Source of the DNA: Tsukamurella asaccharolytica
GTDB taxonomy: Bacteria; Actinomycetota; Actinomycetes; Mycobacteriales; Mycobacteriaceae
Length of the DNA: 61,577 bases
Reading direction: 5' to 3'
Assembly: GCF_007858435.1 (NCBI RefSeq)
Contig: NZ_VIGW01000016.1
Coordinates: 1 to 61,577 of the forward strand
Under the pieces are notes generated by a model, which saw only the letters and a list, made by a program, of their open reading frames with translations, was not told where the DNA came from and searched no databases. A program made the position numbers and the translations under genes. Shown here in pieces: positions 8,104-17,762 of the stretch. How positions within the stretch are numbered: the first letter of the stretch is position 1; every line of letters begins with the position of its first letter.

Positions 8104-9053
8104 TCGTGACCGTCACCGCCAACCCCAGCCTGGACCGGCTCGTCGCCCTCGGCGGGCCGCTGCGGCGCGGCGCCGTGCACCGCGCCGAGGGCGCCGCCGC
8201 CGACCCCGGAGGTAAGGGCGTCAACGTCTCCCGCGTGGTGCACGCGGCGGGGGAGGGCACCGTCGCCGTGCTCCCGGCCGATCAGGGCGACCCGTTGCTC
8301 GCCGGCCTCTCCCGGCTCGGCGTACCCGCGATCCCCGTGCCCGTCGGCCACGAGGTCCGCAGCAACATCACCGTCACCGAGCCCGACGGCACCACCACCA
8401 AGCTCAACGCACCCGGGGCGCCGCTGGCGCCGGAGGCGGTGCGGGCCCTGGAGGACGCGATCCTCTCCGCCGCCGACGGTGCCGCCTGGCTCGCCCTGTG
8501 CGGCTCGCTTCCGCCCGGCCTCCCGGACGGCTGGTACGCCCGTCTCGCCGATCGCCTCGGCGCCGGCGGCCCGCGTATCGCGGTCGACACCTCGGGACCC
8601 GCTCTCGCCGCCTCGGCGGTGCGCGGCGTCGCGCTCCTCAAGCCCAACGCCGAGGAGCTCGCCGAGCTCGTGGGCCGCGGCTCCGAGGCCGGCGCCGAGT
8701 TCGAGAGCCGAGCGGCGGCAGGCGATCTCGGTCCCGTCCGCGCCGCGGCGGAGGAGTTGCAGCGCGTCACCGGGGGCGCCGTCCTCGCCACGCTCGGCGC
8801 CGCGGGCGCGCTCCTGGTCACCGCCGAGGGCGCGTGGGCGGCGACCCCGCCGCCGGTCACGGTCCGCAGCACCGTCGGCGCCGGCGACAGCTCCCTCGCC
8901 GGCTATCTCATCGCGCATGCGCGTGGCGCCGATGCGCCGCAGCGTCTTTCCCTCGCGGTCGCCTACGGCGCCGCGGCCGCAGCACTGCCGGGCACCCAGG
9001 CGCCCCGACCGGAGGAACTCGCCGTCGCCGACGTGCGAGTCATCGCTCTGTAG
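8100..9053 (+). CDS. fruK: 1-phosphofructokinase (PfkB family)
   Basis: 317 aa cytosolic kinase converting fructose-1-phosphate to fructose-1,6-bisphosphate. PfkB signatures: N-terminal VTANPSLDRLV, the substrate loop GGKGVNVSRV, and the ATP/anion-hole motif RSTVGAGDSSLAGYL, where GAGD carries the catalytic Asp. Its start overlaps the fruR stop, and it is followed 38 bases later by the fructose permease. The context confirms fructose rather than tagatose use. Confidence 0.93.
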   Translation: MIVTVTANPSLDRLVALGGPLRRGAVHRAEGAAADPGGKGVNVSRVVHAAGEGTVAVLPADQGDPLLAGLSRLGVPAIPVPVGHEVRSNITVTEPDGTTTKLNAPGAPLAPEAVRALEDAILSAADGAAWLALCGSLPPGLPDGWYARLADRLGAGGPRIAVDTSGPALAASAVRGVALLKPNAEELAELVGRGSEAGAEFESRAAAGDLGPVRAAAEELQRVTGGAVLATLGAAGALLVTAEGAWAATPPPVTVRSTVGAGDSSLAGYLIAHARGADAPQRLSLAVAYGAAAAALPGTQAPRPEELAVADVRVIAL

Positions 9054-9091
9054 CTTCCCGACGATCCATCAGCAGAACCGGAGAACACCCC

Positions 9092-11137
9092 ATGACCGAA
9101 TCGATCATCGCGCCCGAGCTGGTCGCGCTCGACGTCTCGGCCGGCACCGACAAGTCCGAGGTGATCGCCTACCTCGCCGGCCGCATCACCGACGCCGGCC
9201 GTTCCACCTCCGTGGACGGGCTCGTCGAGGCGGCGCTCGCCCGGGAGGCCCAGTCCGCCACCGGCCTCCCGGGCGGCATCGCCATACCGCATTGCCGCGC
9301 CGCGGCCGTCACCTCCGCGAGCCTCGGCTTCGCCCGGCTCGACCCGAAGGTCGACTTCGGCGCCCCCGACGGCGGCGCCGACCTCGTCTTCCTCATCGCC
9401 GCACCGGAATCCGGCGGATCGCAGCACATGAAGCTGCTGAGCGCGCTCGCCCGCGCCCTGGTGCGGCCCGAGTTCACCGCCGCGCTCCGCGCCGCCGCCA
9501 CACCCGAGGAGGTGGTCGCCCTCGTCGAGGACGTCATCACCCCGAAGCCCGCGGAGCCCAAGCCCGCCACAGCCGCCGCGCCCGCCCCCGCCGCCGCAGA
9601 GGCGGCACCGTCGGGCAAGCCCTCGCTGGTGGCGATCACCGCCTGTCCCACGGGGATCGCGCACACCTACATGGCCGCCGACGCCCTGAAGCTGGCCGCC
9701 GAGCGCGCGGGCGTCGAGCTGACCGTCGAGACCCAGGGCTCCTCCGGCTCCACGCCGCTGTCGGCGCAGACCATCGCCGACGCGGGCGCCGTCGTCTTCG
9801 CCACCGACGTGGGCGTCAAGGGCCGCGAGCGCTTCGCCGGTAAGCCCGTGATCACCTCGGGCGTCAAGCGCGGCATCAACGAGCCGGACGCCATGATCGC
9901 GGAGGCCGTCGCCGCGGCCTCGGACCCGCACGCCGCGACCGTCGACGGGACCGCCTCCGGGACCGCCGAATCCGCGCCCGCGCAGGCGGGGCTGGGTGGG
10001 CAGCTTAAGCGCGCCCTGCTCACCGGCGTCAGCTACATGATCCCGTTCGTCGCCGCGGGCGGCCTGCTCATCGCCCTCGGCTTCCTGATCTCCGGCGGCT
10101 ACGAGATCGGCCTCGATCACGGGGACGACGGCATGTCGAACGGCGCGTACTACGCACTGCACAACTCCCTCACGAATCTGCCTGACGGTGGCCTGCGCGC
10201 CTACCTCGGCGGGGTCGCGTTCGCGACGGGCCAGGCGGCGATGAGCCTCATGGTCGCGGTGCTCGCGGGCTACATCGCCTACGCCATCGCCGACCGCCCC
10301 GGCCTCGCACCCGGATTCGTCGCCGGCGTGCTCGCGGGCACGGTGGGCGCCGGCTTCATCGGCGGCGTCGTCGGCGGCTTGCTCGCGGGCGTGGTCGCGC
10401 TGTGGATCGGCAAGCTGCAGCTGCCGCAGTGGGCTCGCGGCCTGATGCCGGTCGTGATCATCCCGCTGTTCGCCACGCTGATCACGGGCGGCCTGATGTA
10501 CATGGTCCTGGCCGGCCCGCTGCGCTGGGTGAACGAGGCGATGACGGACGCGCTCAACGGAATGAGCGGCAGCTCCAAGATCGCGCTCGGGGTGGTGCTC
10601 GGCCTCATGATGTGCTTCGACCTCGGCGGCCCGGTCAACAAGGCGGCGTACGCCTTCGCGGTCGCGGGGATCGGCGCCGCCGGCGCCGGCGTGCCGCAGT
10701 GGGAGATGATGGCCGCCGTCATGGCCGCGGGCATGGTGCCGCCGCTGGCGCTCGCCCTCGCGTCCACCGTCCTGCGCCCGGGCCTGTTCACCGAGCCCGA
10801 GCGGGAGAACGGCAAGGCCGCCTGGTTCCTCGGCGCCTCGTTCATCTCCGAGGGCGCCATCCCGTTCGCCGCGGCCGACCCGCTGCGGGTGATCCCGTCG
10901 ATGATGCTCGGCGGAGCCGTGACCGGCGGCCTGTCCATGGCGCTCGGCGCCCAGCTGCGCGCCCCGCACGGCGGCGTCTTCGTACTGTTCGCCATGAACG
11001 GCACGTGGTGGAAGTTCCTCATCGCACTCGCCGTCGGCGTCGTGGTGAGCGCCGTGACGGTCGTCGCGGCCAAGTCCGTCGGCCGCCGGAGCGCCTTCGC
11101 GGCCGAATCCGCTCAGCCCGCGGCCGTCGCCGCGTAA
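9092..11137 (+). CDS. fruA: Fructose PTS permease, EIIABC fusion
   Basis: 681 aa. It imports fructose and phosphorylates it at C1. Domains in order: EIIA (residues 1-150) with phospho-His67 in IAIPHCRA; an Ala/Pro linker; EIIB (about 175-275) with phospho-Cys185 in TACPTGIAHTYMA; then EIIC (about 300-675) with roughly nine membrane spans and the substrate-site motif GGPVNKAAY. The start ATG 9092 has GGAG nine bases upstream. It forms an operon with fruR, fruK and ptsH. Confidence 0.93.
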   Translation: MTESIIAPELVALDVSAGTDKSEVIAYLAGRITDAGRSTSVDGLVEAALAREAQSATGLPGGIAIPHCRAAAVTSASLGFARLDPKVDFGAPDGGADLVFLIAAPESGGSQHMKLLSALARALVRPEFTAALRAAATPEEVVALVEDVITPKPAEPKPATAAAPAPAAAEAAPSGKPSLVAITACPTGIAHTYMAADALKLAAERAGVELTVETQGSSGSTPLSAQTIADAGAVVFATDVGVKGRERFAGKPVITSGVKRGINEPDAMIAEAVAAASDPHAATVDGTASGTAESAPAQAGLGGQLKRALLTGVSYMIPFVAAGGLLIALGFLISGGYEIGLDHGDDGMSNGAYYALHNSLTNLPDGGLRAYLGGVAFATGQAAMSLMVAVLAGYIAYAIADRPGLAPGFVAGVLAGTVGAGFIGGVVGGLLAGVVALWIGKLQLPQWARGLMPVVIIPLFATLITGGLMYMVLAGPLRWVNEAMTDALNGMSGSSKIALGVVLGLMMCFDLGGPVNKAAYAFAVAGIGAAGAGVPQWEMMAAVMAAGMVPPLALALASTVLRPGLFTEPERENGKAAWFLGASFISEGAIPFAAADPLRVIPSMMLGGAVTGGLSMALGAQLRAPHGGVFVLFAMNGTWWKFLIALAVGVVVSAVTVVAAKSVGRRSAFAAESAQPAAVAA

Positions 11138-11204
11138 TACTGGTCCTGACCACTCGCGCGGCCGACCGGCGGCGCGCAGACGAACACCCCCCACGAGGAG
11201 AGCC

Positions 11205-11462
11205 ATGCCCAGCACCACCGTCGCCGTCGGATCGGCCGTCGGCCTGCACGCCCGCCCCGCCGCCGTGATCGCGAACGCCGTCAACGAGTCGGGCCACGAG
11301 GTCACCCTGTCCGTCGCCGGCGGCGAGCCGGTGGACGCCGGGTCCGCGCTCATGATCATGACCCTCGGCGCGGAGCAGGGCGTGGAGGTCACCGTCGAAT
11401 CCGCCGATCAGGGGACCGTCGACGCGATCGCGGCCCTCGTCGCACAGGACCTCGACGCCTGA
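11205..11462 (+). CDS. ptsH: Phosphocarrier protein HPr
   Basis: 85 aa. It carries phosphate from enzyme I to EIIA. The active site is VGLHARPAA with His15; GSALMIMTLG with Ser47 corresponds to the regulatory Ser46 region. A clear GAGGAGAG precedes the ATG. It is the last gene of the fructose operon, and its stop is only nine bases from the stop of the converging gene. Confidence 0.95.
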   Translation: MPSTTVAVGSAVGLHARPAAVIANAVNESGHEVTLSVAGGEPVDAGSALMIMTLGAEQGVEVTVESADQGTVDAIAALVAQDLDA

Positions 11463-11471
11463 GCCACGGGC

Positions 11472-12089
11472 CTAGGTGACGGGCGCGATGCAGTAGCTCA
11501 CGCGCTGTGGCGCGGTGTAGTTCAGTGCCGACGAGCCGCGGCAGGTCAGCGGGGCGCCCGCGGCGCGCTCGATCACCCGGATCACGTTCGACGGTGCGCT
11601 GCCGGTCGCGGCCGGGCAGTCGACGGGGCGGATGTCGGTGGTGGCGGCCTTGTCGGGCTTGACCTGATAGCAGTTGCCCAGCGTGAGCTTGGGGACGACG
11701 CAGAGCACGGAGCCCGCGGACTCGACGCGGGCGTAGCTCGGCGCGCTGCACGCGGTGTTCGCGGCCGGCTTCTCGGCGACGGCGAAGCTGAAGCCGTCGC
11801 CGTCGCACCCGGTGCGGGTGGCGTTCCCGCCCGAGACGGTGACGCAGTCCCCGACCTCGACGGAGCTCACCGGCGCGACCTCGGGACTCGAGGGCTTGAC
11901 GCCGAGGAGCAGCACCGCGGCGCCCATCACGATCGCGGCGATGAGGCCGGAGTAGATCACCGAGCTGACGATCCGCCAGGTGGCGGTGGGCCGCACCTCG
12001 TCGAGCCGCCGGCCCACCGTCGTCGCCTCGAGGCGACGACGGAGCGCGGCGAGACGCGGCTGCGCGGGCTGCTGGAAGGACATCGACAT
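11472..12089 (-). CDS. Single-span membrane protein with Cys-containing exported domain
   Basis: 205 aa. A short cytoplasmic N-terminus, one membrane helix (about residues 38-62, SSVIYSGLIAAIVMGAAVLL) and an extracytoplasmic region with about eight cysteines. The VEVGDCVTV and LGNCYQVKP segments recall repeated DC motifs of LppU or septum-formation-like proteins, but I do not firmly recognise the family. ATG 12089 is chosen because TAAGAT (12102-12097) ends seven bases upstream, suggesting a leaderless transcript. Divergent from the dehydrogenase/MarR pair and possibly under the same operator. Confidence 0.6.
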   Translation of the reverse strand: MSMSFQQPAQPRLAALRRRLEATTVGRRLDEVRPTATWRIVSSVIYSGLIAAIVMGAAVLLLGVKPSSPEVAPVSSVEVGDCVTVSGGNATRTGCDGDGFSFAVAEKPAANTACSAPSYARVESAGSVLCVVPKLTLGNCYQVKPDKAATTDIRPVDCPAATGSAPSNVIRVIERAAGAPLTCRGSSALNYTAPQRVSYCIAPVT

Positions 12090-12197
12090 AGTCTCAATCT
12101 TAACTTGAGGCTCAGTAGATAACACAAGTCTCAATTTTCACAGGTAGTTCGGCGCGGCTCGGCCCGACGCCGACGCGGGCTCACTAGGCTTTGCGAC
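12090..12197. promoter_or_regulatory. Divergent promoter region with MarR-like operator
   Basis: CTCAA-N7-TTGAG (12093-12109) is a 17-base inverted repeat typical in size for MarR dimers and overlaps the -10 TAAGAT of the leftward gene. AGTCTCAAT occurs twice as a direct repeat (12090-12098 and 12127-12135). The rightward gene has TAGGCT (12185-12190) seven bases before its ATG. A MarR gene lies two genes away, so autoregulation is plausible. Confidence 0.45.
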
Positions 12198-13118
12198 ATG
12201 TCATTCGACGACGCGCCCGTCATCGCCGTGGGGCCGAAGCCCGATCCCGAATTCGACGCCGCGATCACCGCCGGCGGTGGCGAGCCCGGCCCGCTGGCCC
12301 GCGCCGACGGCCTCGTCTGGACCGATGCCCGCGCGAGCCTTCCTGCGCTGCCTCCGAGCGTGCGCTGGGTCCAACTGCCCTTCGCCGGCGTCGAGGACTT
12401 CCTCGACAGCGGCGTCATCGCGGAACATCCGAAGGTCGTCTTCACCTCGGCCGCCGGGGCGTACTCCGGCACCGTCGCCGAGCAGGCCATCGCCCTCCTG
12501 CTCGCCGGCGTGCGCGGCCTCTGGAGCCGCGAGACCTCGTGGGACGCCGCGGGGGCCGCGGGCCGCACGGGCCGCCTCGGCGGCACGACGGTGGCGGTCG
12601 TCGGCGCCGGCGGCATCGGCCGCGACCTCATTCCGGCGCTCCGCGGGCTCGGTGTCAAGGTCGTCGCCGTGAACCGCTCGGGCACCGACGTCTCCGACGC
12701 CGTCGTCGTGACCGCCGACCACCTCGACGAGGTCTGGCCCGCCGTCGACCACGTGATCCTGGCGGCACCGTCGACGGCGAAGACCCGGGCCCTCGTGAAC
12801 GCGAAGGTCCTCGCGCAGCTCAAGCCGCACTCGTGGATCATCAACGTCGCGCGGGGCTCGCTCATCGACACGGACGCGCTGGTCGCCGCGCTGAAGAAGG
12901 GGACGATCGGCGGCGTCGGCCTCGACGTGACCGACCCCGAGCCCCTGCCCGACGGCCACCCCCTGTGGTCGATCCCCAACGCGATCATCACCCCGCACGT
13001 CGCGAACCCGCCGCAGCACCTGCGGCCCGCGCTGCTCGCGCGCGTCGAGGTCAACGTCCGCCGCTTCGCCAACGACCTGGAGCCGCTCGCCGTCATCGAC
13101 GCCGACCGGGGCTACTGA
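12198..13118 (+). CDS. D-isomer-specific 2-hydroxyacid dehydrogenase
   Basis: 306 aa NAD(P)-dependent oxidoreductase. The Rossmann motif VVGAGGIGRDL (about residues 134-144) is followed by the catalytic residues of the family: Arg in NVARGSLID, Glu in TDPEPLPDGHPLW and His in ITPHVANP. The substrate is not known. It is leaderless by position (TAGGCT then seven bases then ATG) and overlaps the downstream MarR gene by one base (TGATG), implying translational coupling. Confidence 0.88.
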   Translation: MSFDDAPVIAVGPKPDPEFDAAITAGGGEPGPLARADGLVWTDARASLPALPPSVRWVQLPFAGVEDFLDSGVIAEHPKVVFTSAAGAYSGTVAEQAIALLLAGVRGLWSRETSWDAAGAAGRTGRLGGTTVAVVGAGGIGRDLIPALRGLGVKVVAVNRSGTDVSDAVVVTADHLDEVWPAVDHVILAAPSTAKTRALVNAKVLAQLKPHSWIINVARGSLIDTDALVAALKKGTIGGVGLDVTDPEPLPDGHPLWSIPNAIITPHVANPPQHLRPALLARVEVNVRRFANDLEPLAVIDADRGY

Positions 13119-13642
13119 TGTCCGACGGCCCGTCGTCCACCGGGGGCCCCGACGGCGGGACGCCCGGCGACGATGCACCGGGCGCGGGCGCGACGGCCAC
13201 CCCCGACGAGGTCGACCTGATCGTCCGGGGGATCGTCGGACTCGCCAAGCGGGTCCGCAGTGACGCCCGTTTCGTCGGCGCGGAGGTCTCCTACGTCGAC
13301 TTCACCCTGCTCTTCGTCCTCAACGAGTCGCCGGGGATCCGGGCCGTCGACCTCGCGGAGGCGGTGTCGATCGACAAGTCGACCGCCAGCCGCCAGCTCG
13401 CGGGGCTCGAGCGGCGAGGGCTCATCACCCGCGCCGCGGACCCCGGCAACCCCCGGTCCCGGCAGCTGCGGCTGACCGAGAAGGCCGAGCGGGTGCTGGC
13501 CGAGACGGACCGCGAATGGCGCCGCCGGATCCAGGCCCGGACGGCCGACTGGTCGCCGGAGGAACGGCGCACCTTCGCGACCCTGATCGACCGGTACATG
13601 AGCGTCGATCTGCCCGGCGAGGAGCGCCCGGCAGGGCTCTGA
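13118..13642 (+). CDS. MarR-family transcriptional regulator
   Basis: 174 aa. A disordered Gly/Pro/Asp-rich N-terminus (residues 1-28) precedes a winged helix-turn-helix with the MarR core AVSIDKSTASRQLAGLERRGLITRAADPGNPRSRQL, best read as recognition helix plus wing. The ligand is unknown. Co-transcribed with the 2-hydroxyacid dehydrogenase, it is the likely owner of the inverted repeat in the divergent promoter upstream. Confidence 0.85.
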   Translation: MSDGPSSTGGPDGGTPGDDAPGAGATATPDEVDLIVRGIVGLAKRVRSDARFVGAEVSYVDFTLLFVLNESPGIRAVDLAEAVSIDKSTASRQLAGLERRGLITRAADPGNPRSRQLRLTEKAERVLAETDREWRRRIQARTADWSPEERRTFATLIDRYMSVDLPGEERPAGL

Positions 13643-13956
13643 TCACGGGCGGAGGCCCGGGAAGTGATGCGGCTGGTGAGGCTACCGAGCGGTAAGTTAT
13701 GCCGTGCTATGGTCAGCCCACTGTTCTGTGCATCAGGCGACCAGCGTGCCCTCGCGATGCCCGGCGACCCCGGGCCTTCCGCGTAAATTCGCCTCCGTTC
13801 ACACCGCGGCGGGGTCGTACACGCATGGAGTCTCCCCGGTGCCGGAACTTCCGGGCGCGCAGCCGCGCGGCCCGGTAGGGACGACAGGAACGAATCAATG
13901 AATGTCGGTGGACCGACCATGACCCCGCCCGCGGGGCGGCAGTGGGAGTGCTGCGC
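13643..13956. other. Intergenic region and long leader of pntA
   Basis: 314 bases without a convincing gene. It contains a small GGGC-GGAG-GCCC hairpin just after the MarR stop, an extended -10 promoter (13705-13713), and a leader of about 240 bases with short inverted repeats (TCGGT-GG-ACCGA near 13905, CCCCGC-CC-GCGGGG just before the ribosome binding site). The last repeat could mask translation initiation of pntA. Confidence 0.4.
13705..13713 (+). promoter_or_regulatory. Extended -10 promoter upstream of pntAB
   Basis: TGC-TATGGT matches an extended -10 (TGN then TANNNT). No recognisable -35 is seen, as expected for this promoter type. Confidence 0.4.
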
Positions 13957-15483
13957 ATGATCATCGGAGCTTTGAAAGAGGCACAGCCGGGCGAGACTCG
14001 GGTCGCCGCAACCCCCGCCACGGTGGCCCAGCTGATCAAGCTCGGCTACGAGGTGGTCGTGGACCCGGGCGCCGGTGCGGCGTCCTCGTTCGCGGACGAG
14101 GCCTACGTGGAGGCAGGCGCGTCGATCGGTGACGCTCGCGCCGCCGACATCGTGCTGGGCGTCAACGCCCCGTCGACCGCACAGCTCGATGGCATCCGGC
14201 CGGGCGCGACCGTCGTCGGTCTCCTGGCCCCCGCGCAGAACCCCGAGCTGCTCGAGGACCTGCGCGGTCGCGAGCTGACGGCGCTGGCCATGGAGTCGGT
14301 GCCGCGCATCTCCCGCGCGCAGTCGATGGACGTGCTGTCCTCGATGGCGAACATCGCGGGCTACCGCGCCGTCGTCGAGGCCGCCCACGTCTTCGGCCGG
14401 TTCTTCACCGGCCAGGTCACGGCGGCCGGCAAGGTCCCGCCGGCCAAGGTGCTCGTGGTGGGCGCCGGCGTCGCCGGCCTCGCCGCCATCGGCGCCGCCG
14501 GCTCGCTGGGCGCGATCGTGCGCGCGACCGACCCGCGTCCCGAGGTCGCTGACCAGGTCGCCTCGCTGGGCGGCGAGTACCTCTCCGTGCAGAACGAGGA
14601 GGCCGAGGTCTCGGCCACCGGCTACGCCAAGGAGATGGGCGACGACTACAAGGCCCGCGAAGCGCAGCTCTACGCCGAGCAGTGCAAGGACGTCGACATC
14701 ATCATCACCACGGCTCTGATCCCCGGGCGCCCCGCGCCGCGGATCATCACCGAGGAGATGGTCGCGTCGATGAAGCCCGGCAGCGTCATCGTCGACATGG
14801 CGGCGTCGAACGGCGGCAACGTCGGCGGCACGGTCAAGGATCAGGCGATCGTCACGCCCAACGGCGTCACGATCATCGGCTACACCGACCTGGCCGGCCG
14901 CCTGCCCGCGCAGGCCTCGCAGTTGTACGGCACGAACCTCGTCAACCTGCTCAAGCTCGTGACGCCCGAGAAGGACGGGCAGCTCGTGCTCGACTTCGAG
15001 GATCCCGTCCAGCGGTCGATCACGGTGACCCGCTCGGGCGAGCTGCTGTTCCCGCCGCCGCCGGTGCAGGTCTCGGCCGCACCGAAGGCCGCTCCCGCCG
15101 CCGAGGTGCAGGCGCAGCCCGTCAAGGAGCCGATGTCGGCGTCCAAGAAGGTCTCGCTCACCCTGGTGGGCGTCGCGCTCTTCGGGCTGCTGATCAGCTT
15201 CTCCCCGAACCCGTTGCCGCAGCACTTCATGGTGCTCATGCTGGCGATCGTCATCGGCTACTACGTCATCGGCAACGTGGCCCACGCGCTGCACACGCCG
15301 CTGATGTCGGTGACCAACGCCATCTCCGGCGTCGTCGTGGTGGGCGCTCTCCTGCAGATCGCCACCAACACCCCGACCATCCTGGTGCTGGCGACGATCG
15401 CGATCCTGGTCGCGTCGATAAACATCTTCGGTGGCTTCTCGGTCACCCGTCGCATGCTCGCCATGTTCAGCAAGGGGGCATGA
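13957..15483 (+). CDS. pntA: NAD(P) transhydrogenase, alpha subunit
   Basis: 508 aa, the full-length E. coli-type alpha subunit (domain I plus the first membrane block) rather than the split form of some actinobacteria. It couples hydride transfer from NADH to NADP+ with proton entry. Domain I starts MIIGALKEAQPGETRVAATP, and the NAD-binding Rossmann motif is VVGAGVAGLAAIGAAGSLG. Four membrane helices occupy about residues 400-505. ATG 13957 is preferred to GTG 13942 because GGGAG (13944-13948) sits eight bases before it. pntB follows after seven bases. Confidence 0.93.
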   Translation: MIIGALKEAQPGETRVAATPATVAQLIKLGYEVVVDPGAGAASSFADEAYVEAGASIGDARAADIVLGVNAPSTAQLDGIRPGATVVGLLAPAQNPELLEDLRGRELTALAMESVPRISRAQSMDVLSSMANIAGYRAVVEAAHVFGRFFTGQVTAAGKVPPAKVLVVGAGVAGLAAIGAAGSLGAIVRATDPRPEVADQVASLGGEYLSVQNEEAEVSATGYAKEMGDDYKAREAQLYAEQCKDVDIIITTALIPGRPAPRIITEEMVASMKPGSVIVDMAASNGGNVGGTVKDQAIVTPNGVTIIGYTDLAGRLPAQASQLYGTNLVNLLKLVTPEKDGQLVLDFEDPVQRSITVTRSGELLFPPPPVQVSAAPKAAPAAEVQAQPVKEPMSASKKVSLTLVGVALFGLLISFSPNPLPQHFMVLMLAIVIGYYVIGNVAHALHTPLMSVTNAISGVVVVGALLQIATNTPTILVLATIAILVASINIFGGFSVTRRMLAMFSKGA

Positions 15484-15490
15484 GTAAACC

Positions 15491-16939
15491 ATGAGTGTCA
15501 CTGCAATCTCCGTTGCGGCGTACATCGTCGCGTCGCTGCTGTTCATCCTCTCGCTGGCCGGGCTGTCCAAACACGAGACCTCCAAGAGCGGCCTGACCTA
15601 CGGCATGGTCGGCATGGGCATCGCCCTGGTGGCGACCATGGCGCTGGTCATCGACAAGGTCCTCAAGCCCGAGCTCGACCTGACCTGGCTGCCCGTCGGC
15701 CTCATGGTCGGCGCCATCCTGATCGGTGCCGTCATCGGCCTGTGGCGCGCGCGCATCGTCGAGATGACCGGCATGCCCGAGCTGATCGCCCTGCTCCACT
15801 CCTTCGTGGGCCTGGCCGCCGTGCTCATCGGCTGGAACGGCGCCATCGCAGGTTTCGACACCACGGGCGTGCCGCCGGGTGACGTCCGCGCGCTGACGAA
15901 CATCCACGAGGCCGAGATCGCGATCGGCATCTTCATCGGCGCCGTCACCCTGACCGGCTCGATCGTCGCCAACCGCAAGCTCTCCGGGAAGATGAAGTCG
16001 GCGCCGCTCATGCTGCCCGGCAAGAACCTCATCAACGTCGGCTCGATCGTCGTCTTCGTCGTGCTCACCGCGGTGTACGTCTCGCGCGACACACACCACG
16101 ACACCACCTCGCTGATCCTGCTGGGCGCCATCACCGCGCTCGCCCTGTTCCTGGGCTGGCACCTGGTGGCCTCGATCGGCGGCGGCGACATGCCCGTCGT
16201 CATCTCGATGCTCAACAGCTACTCCGGCTGGGCCGCGGCCGCGTCGGGCTTCCTGCTGAGCAACGAACTGCTCATCGTCACCGGTGCCCTCGTCGGTTCC
16301 TCGGGTGCGTACCTGAGCTACATCATGTGCAAGGCGATGAACCGCTCGTTCATCTCCGTCATCGCGGGCGGCTTCGGCATCGAGGCCGGCCCGGCCGACG
16401 ACACGGACTACGGCGAGCACCGCGAGGTCAACGCCGAACAGGTCGCCGAGCTCCTCACCGGCGCCAAGTCCGTGGTCATCACCCCGGGCTACGGCATGGC
16501 AGTGGCGCAGGCGCAGTACGGCGTGGCCGAGCTGACCGCCGAGCTCCGCAAGAGGGGCGTCGACGTCCGGTTTGGCATCCACCCGGTCGCCGGCCGCCTG
16601 CCCGGGCACATGAACGTGCTCCTCGCCGAGGCGAAGGTGCCGTACGACATCGTGCTCGAGATGGACGAGATCAACGACGACCTGGCCGATACCGACGTGG
16701 TCCTGGTGATCGGAGCCAACGACACCGTCAACCCGGCTGCGTCCGAGGACCCGAGCAGCCCCATCGCGGGCATGCCGGTGCTCACCGTGTGGGAGGCCGA
16801 GAACGTGGTCGTCTTCAAGCGGTCGATGGCCGCCGGCTACGCGGGCGTGCAGAACCCCCTGTTCTTCCGGGACAACTCGGCGATGCTCTTCGGCGACGCC
16901 AAGGACCGGGTGCAGGACATCCTCTCCGCGATGCGCTGA
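15491..16939 (+). CDS. pntB: NAD(P) transhydrogenase, beta subunit
   Basis: 482 aa. Nine or so membrane spans (residues 1-265) form the proton channel, and the C-terminal domain III binds NADP(H), with the motifs [47 protein letters not shown] and [10 protein letters not shown]. It is complete and matches the family length. It forms an operon with pntA and ends at a strong terminator. Confidence 0.94.
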   Translation: MSVTAISVAAYIVASLLFILSLAGLSKHETSKSGLTYGMVGMGIALVATMALVIDKVLKPELDLTWLPVGLMVGAILIGAVIGLWRARIVEMTGMPELIALLHSFVGLAAVLIGWNGAIAGFDTTGVPPGDVRALTNIHEAEIAIGIFIGAVTLTGSIVANRKLSGKMKSAPLMLPGKNLINVGSIVVFVVLTAVYVSRDTHHDTTSLILLGAITALALFLGWHLVASIGGGDMPVVISMLNSYSGWAAAASGFLLSNELLIVTGALVGSSGAYLSYIMCKAMNRSFISVIAGGFGIEAGPADDTDYGEHREVNAEQVAELLTGAKSVVITPGYGMAVAQAQYGVAELTAELRKRGVDVRFGIHPVAGRLPGHMNVLLAEAKVPYDIVLEMDEINDDLADTDVVLVIGANDTVNPAASEDPSSPIAGMPVLTVWEAENVVVFKRSMAAGYAGVQNPLFFRDNSAMLFGDAKDRVQDILSAMR

Positions 16940-16952
16940 CGCGAAGAATCCT

Positions 16953-16989
16953 CGGGCCCGGCACTGTCGAGACGACGGTGCCGGGCCCG
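16953..16989. terminator. Bidirectional terminator after pntB
   Basis: A perfect 12-base stem, CGGGCCCGGCAC (16953-16964) and GTGCCGGGCCCG (16978-16989), with a 13-base loop. It lies between pntB and the converging NAD(P)-binding gene. Confidence 0.8.
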
Positions 16990-16997
16990 ACTCGTCT

Positions 16998-17648
16998 CTA
17001 CGTCCAGGCGTTCTCGATCGCCACGGGACCGTCGGTGAAGGGGAGGTCCTTCCCGATGGTGTCGGCCCGGTCCAGGACGGACGCGGCCACCAGCGCGACG
17101 TTCGCGCGCGACGTCCCGGGGTTGTCCGCGGCGCGCACCGCCGCGGGATCGACCCGCCCCGTGGGCTCGTCGAGCGTGAGGCGGCCCGGCATGAGCACCG
17201 TCCAGTCCAGGTCCGAGGCGCGGACGGCCACGTCGGCGGCGGCCTTGGACTCCGCGTAGGGGAAGAAGGCGTCCGTCTCCGGGACACCGTGATCGGGGGC
17301 GGCGCCCAGGTAGGAGACCATGACGTAGCGCCGGACCCCGGCCGCTTCCGCGGCCTGGACCGAGCGGATCGCGGCGTCGCGGTCCACCGCGTAGGTGCGC
17401 TCGGGGTCTCCGCCGCCCGCGCCCGCGGAGAAGACCACCGCGTCGGCGCCACGCAGGGCCGCGGCGAGCTCCTCGCGCGAGGCGTTCTCGACGTCCAGGA
17501 CGAGGGGCTGCGCCCCGGTCGCGGAGACGTCCGCCGCGTGCTCCGGATTGCGGATCCACGAGGTGACCACGTCGCCGCGGGAGCTCAGGACGCTCGCCAG
17601 GATGAGCGCGATCTTGCCGTGTCCTCCGATGATCGTGACAGCTGCCAT
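16998..17648 (-). CDS. NAD(P)-binding protein, atypical SDR fold
   Basis: 216 aa. N-terminal Rossmann fingerprint VTIIGGHGKIALILASVL (GxxGxxA type), then ADAVVFSAGAGG and RYVMVSYLGA, where a Tyr is near the usual catalytic position but without the classic YxxxK. It resembles NmrA/YtfG-type reductases or redox sensors of about 210-220 aa. No partner gene is adjacent. ATG 17648 is seven bases after TACGTT (17661-17656), so a leaderless mRNA is likely. Confidence 0.8.
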   Translation of the reverse strand: MAAVTIIGGHGKIALILASVLSSRGDVVTSWIRNPEHAADVSATGAQPLVLDVENASREELAAALRGADAVVFSAGAGGGDPERTYAVDRDAAIRSVQAAEAAGVRRYVMVSYLGAAPDHGVPETDAFFPYAESKAAADVAVRASDLDWTVLMPGRLTLDEPTGRVDPAAVRAADNPGTSRANVALVAASVLDRADTIGKDLPFTDGPVAIENAWT

Positions 17649-17762
17649 ACGAACCAACGTACGCGCTCGGCGGAGTGCCCGAGTCCGCCCGGCGCGGCGA
17701 CGGCCACGGAGATCGGACTTCGTGGCGTCTCGGGTGGAGGGAGCGTAGACACGTGGAGCGCA

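Noticed and set aside
13704-13901. Small frame (66 aa-scale) in the pntA leader
   Set aside because: It starts inside the promoter, has no RBS, its composition is unlike proteins nearby, and it carries no recognisable motif.
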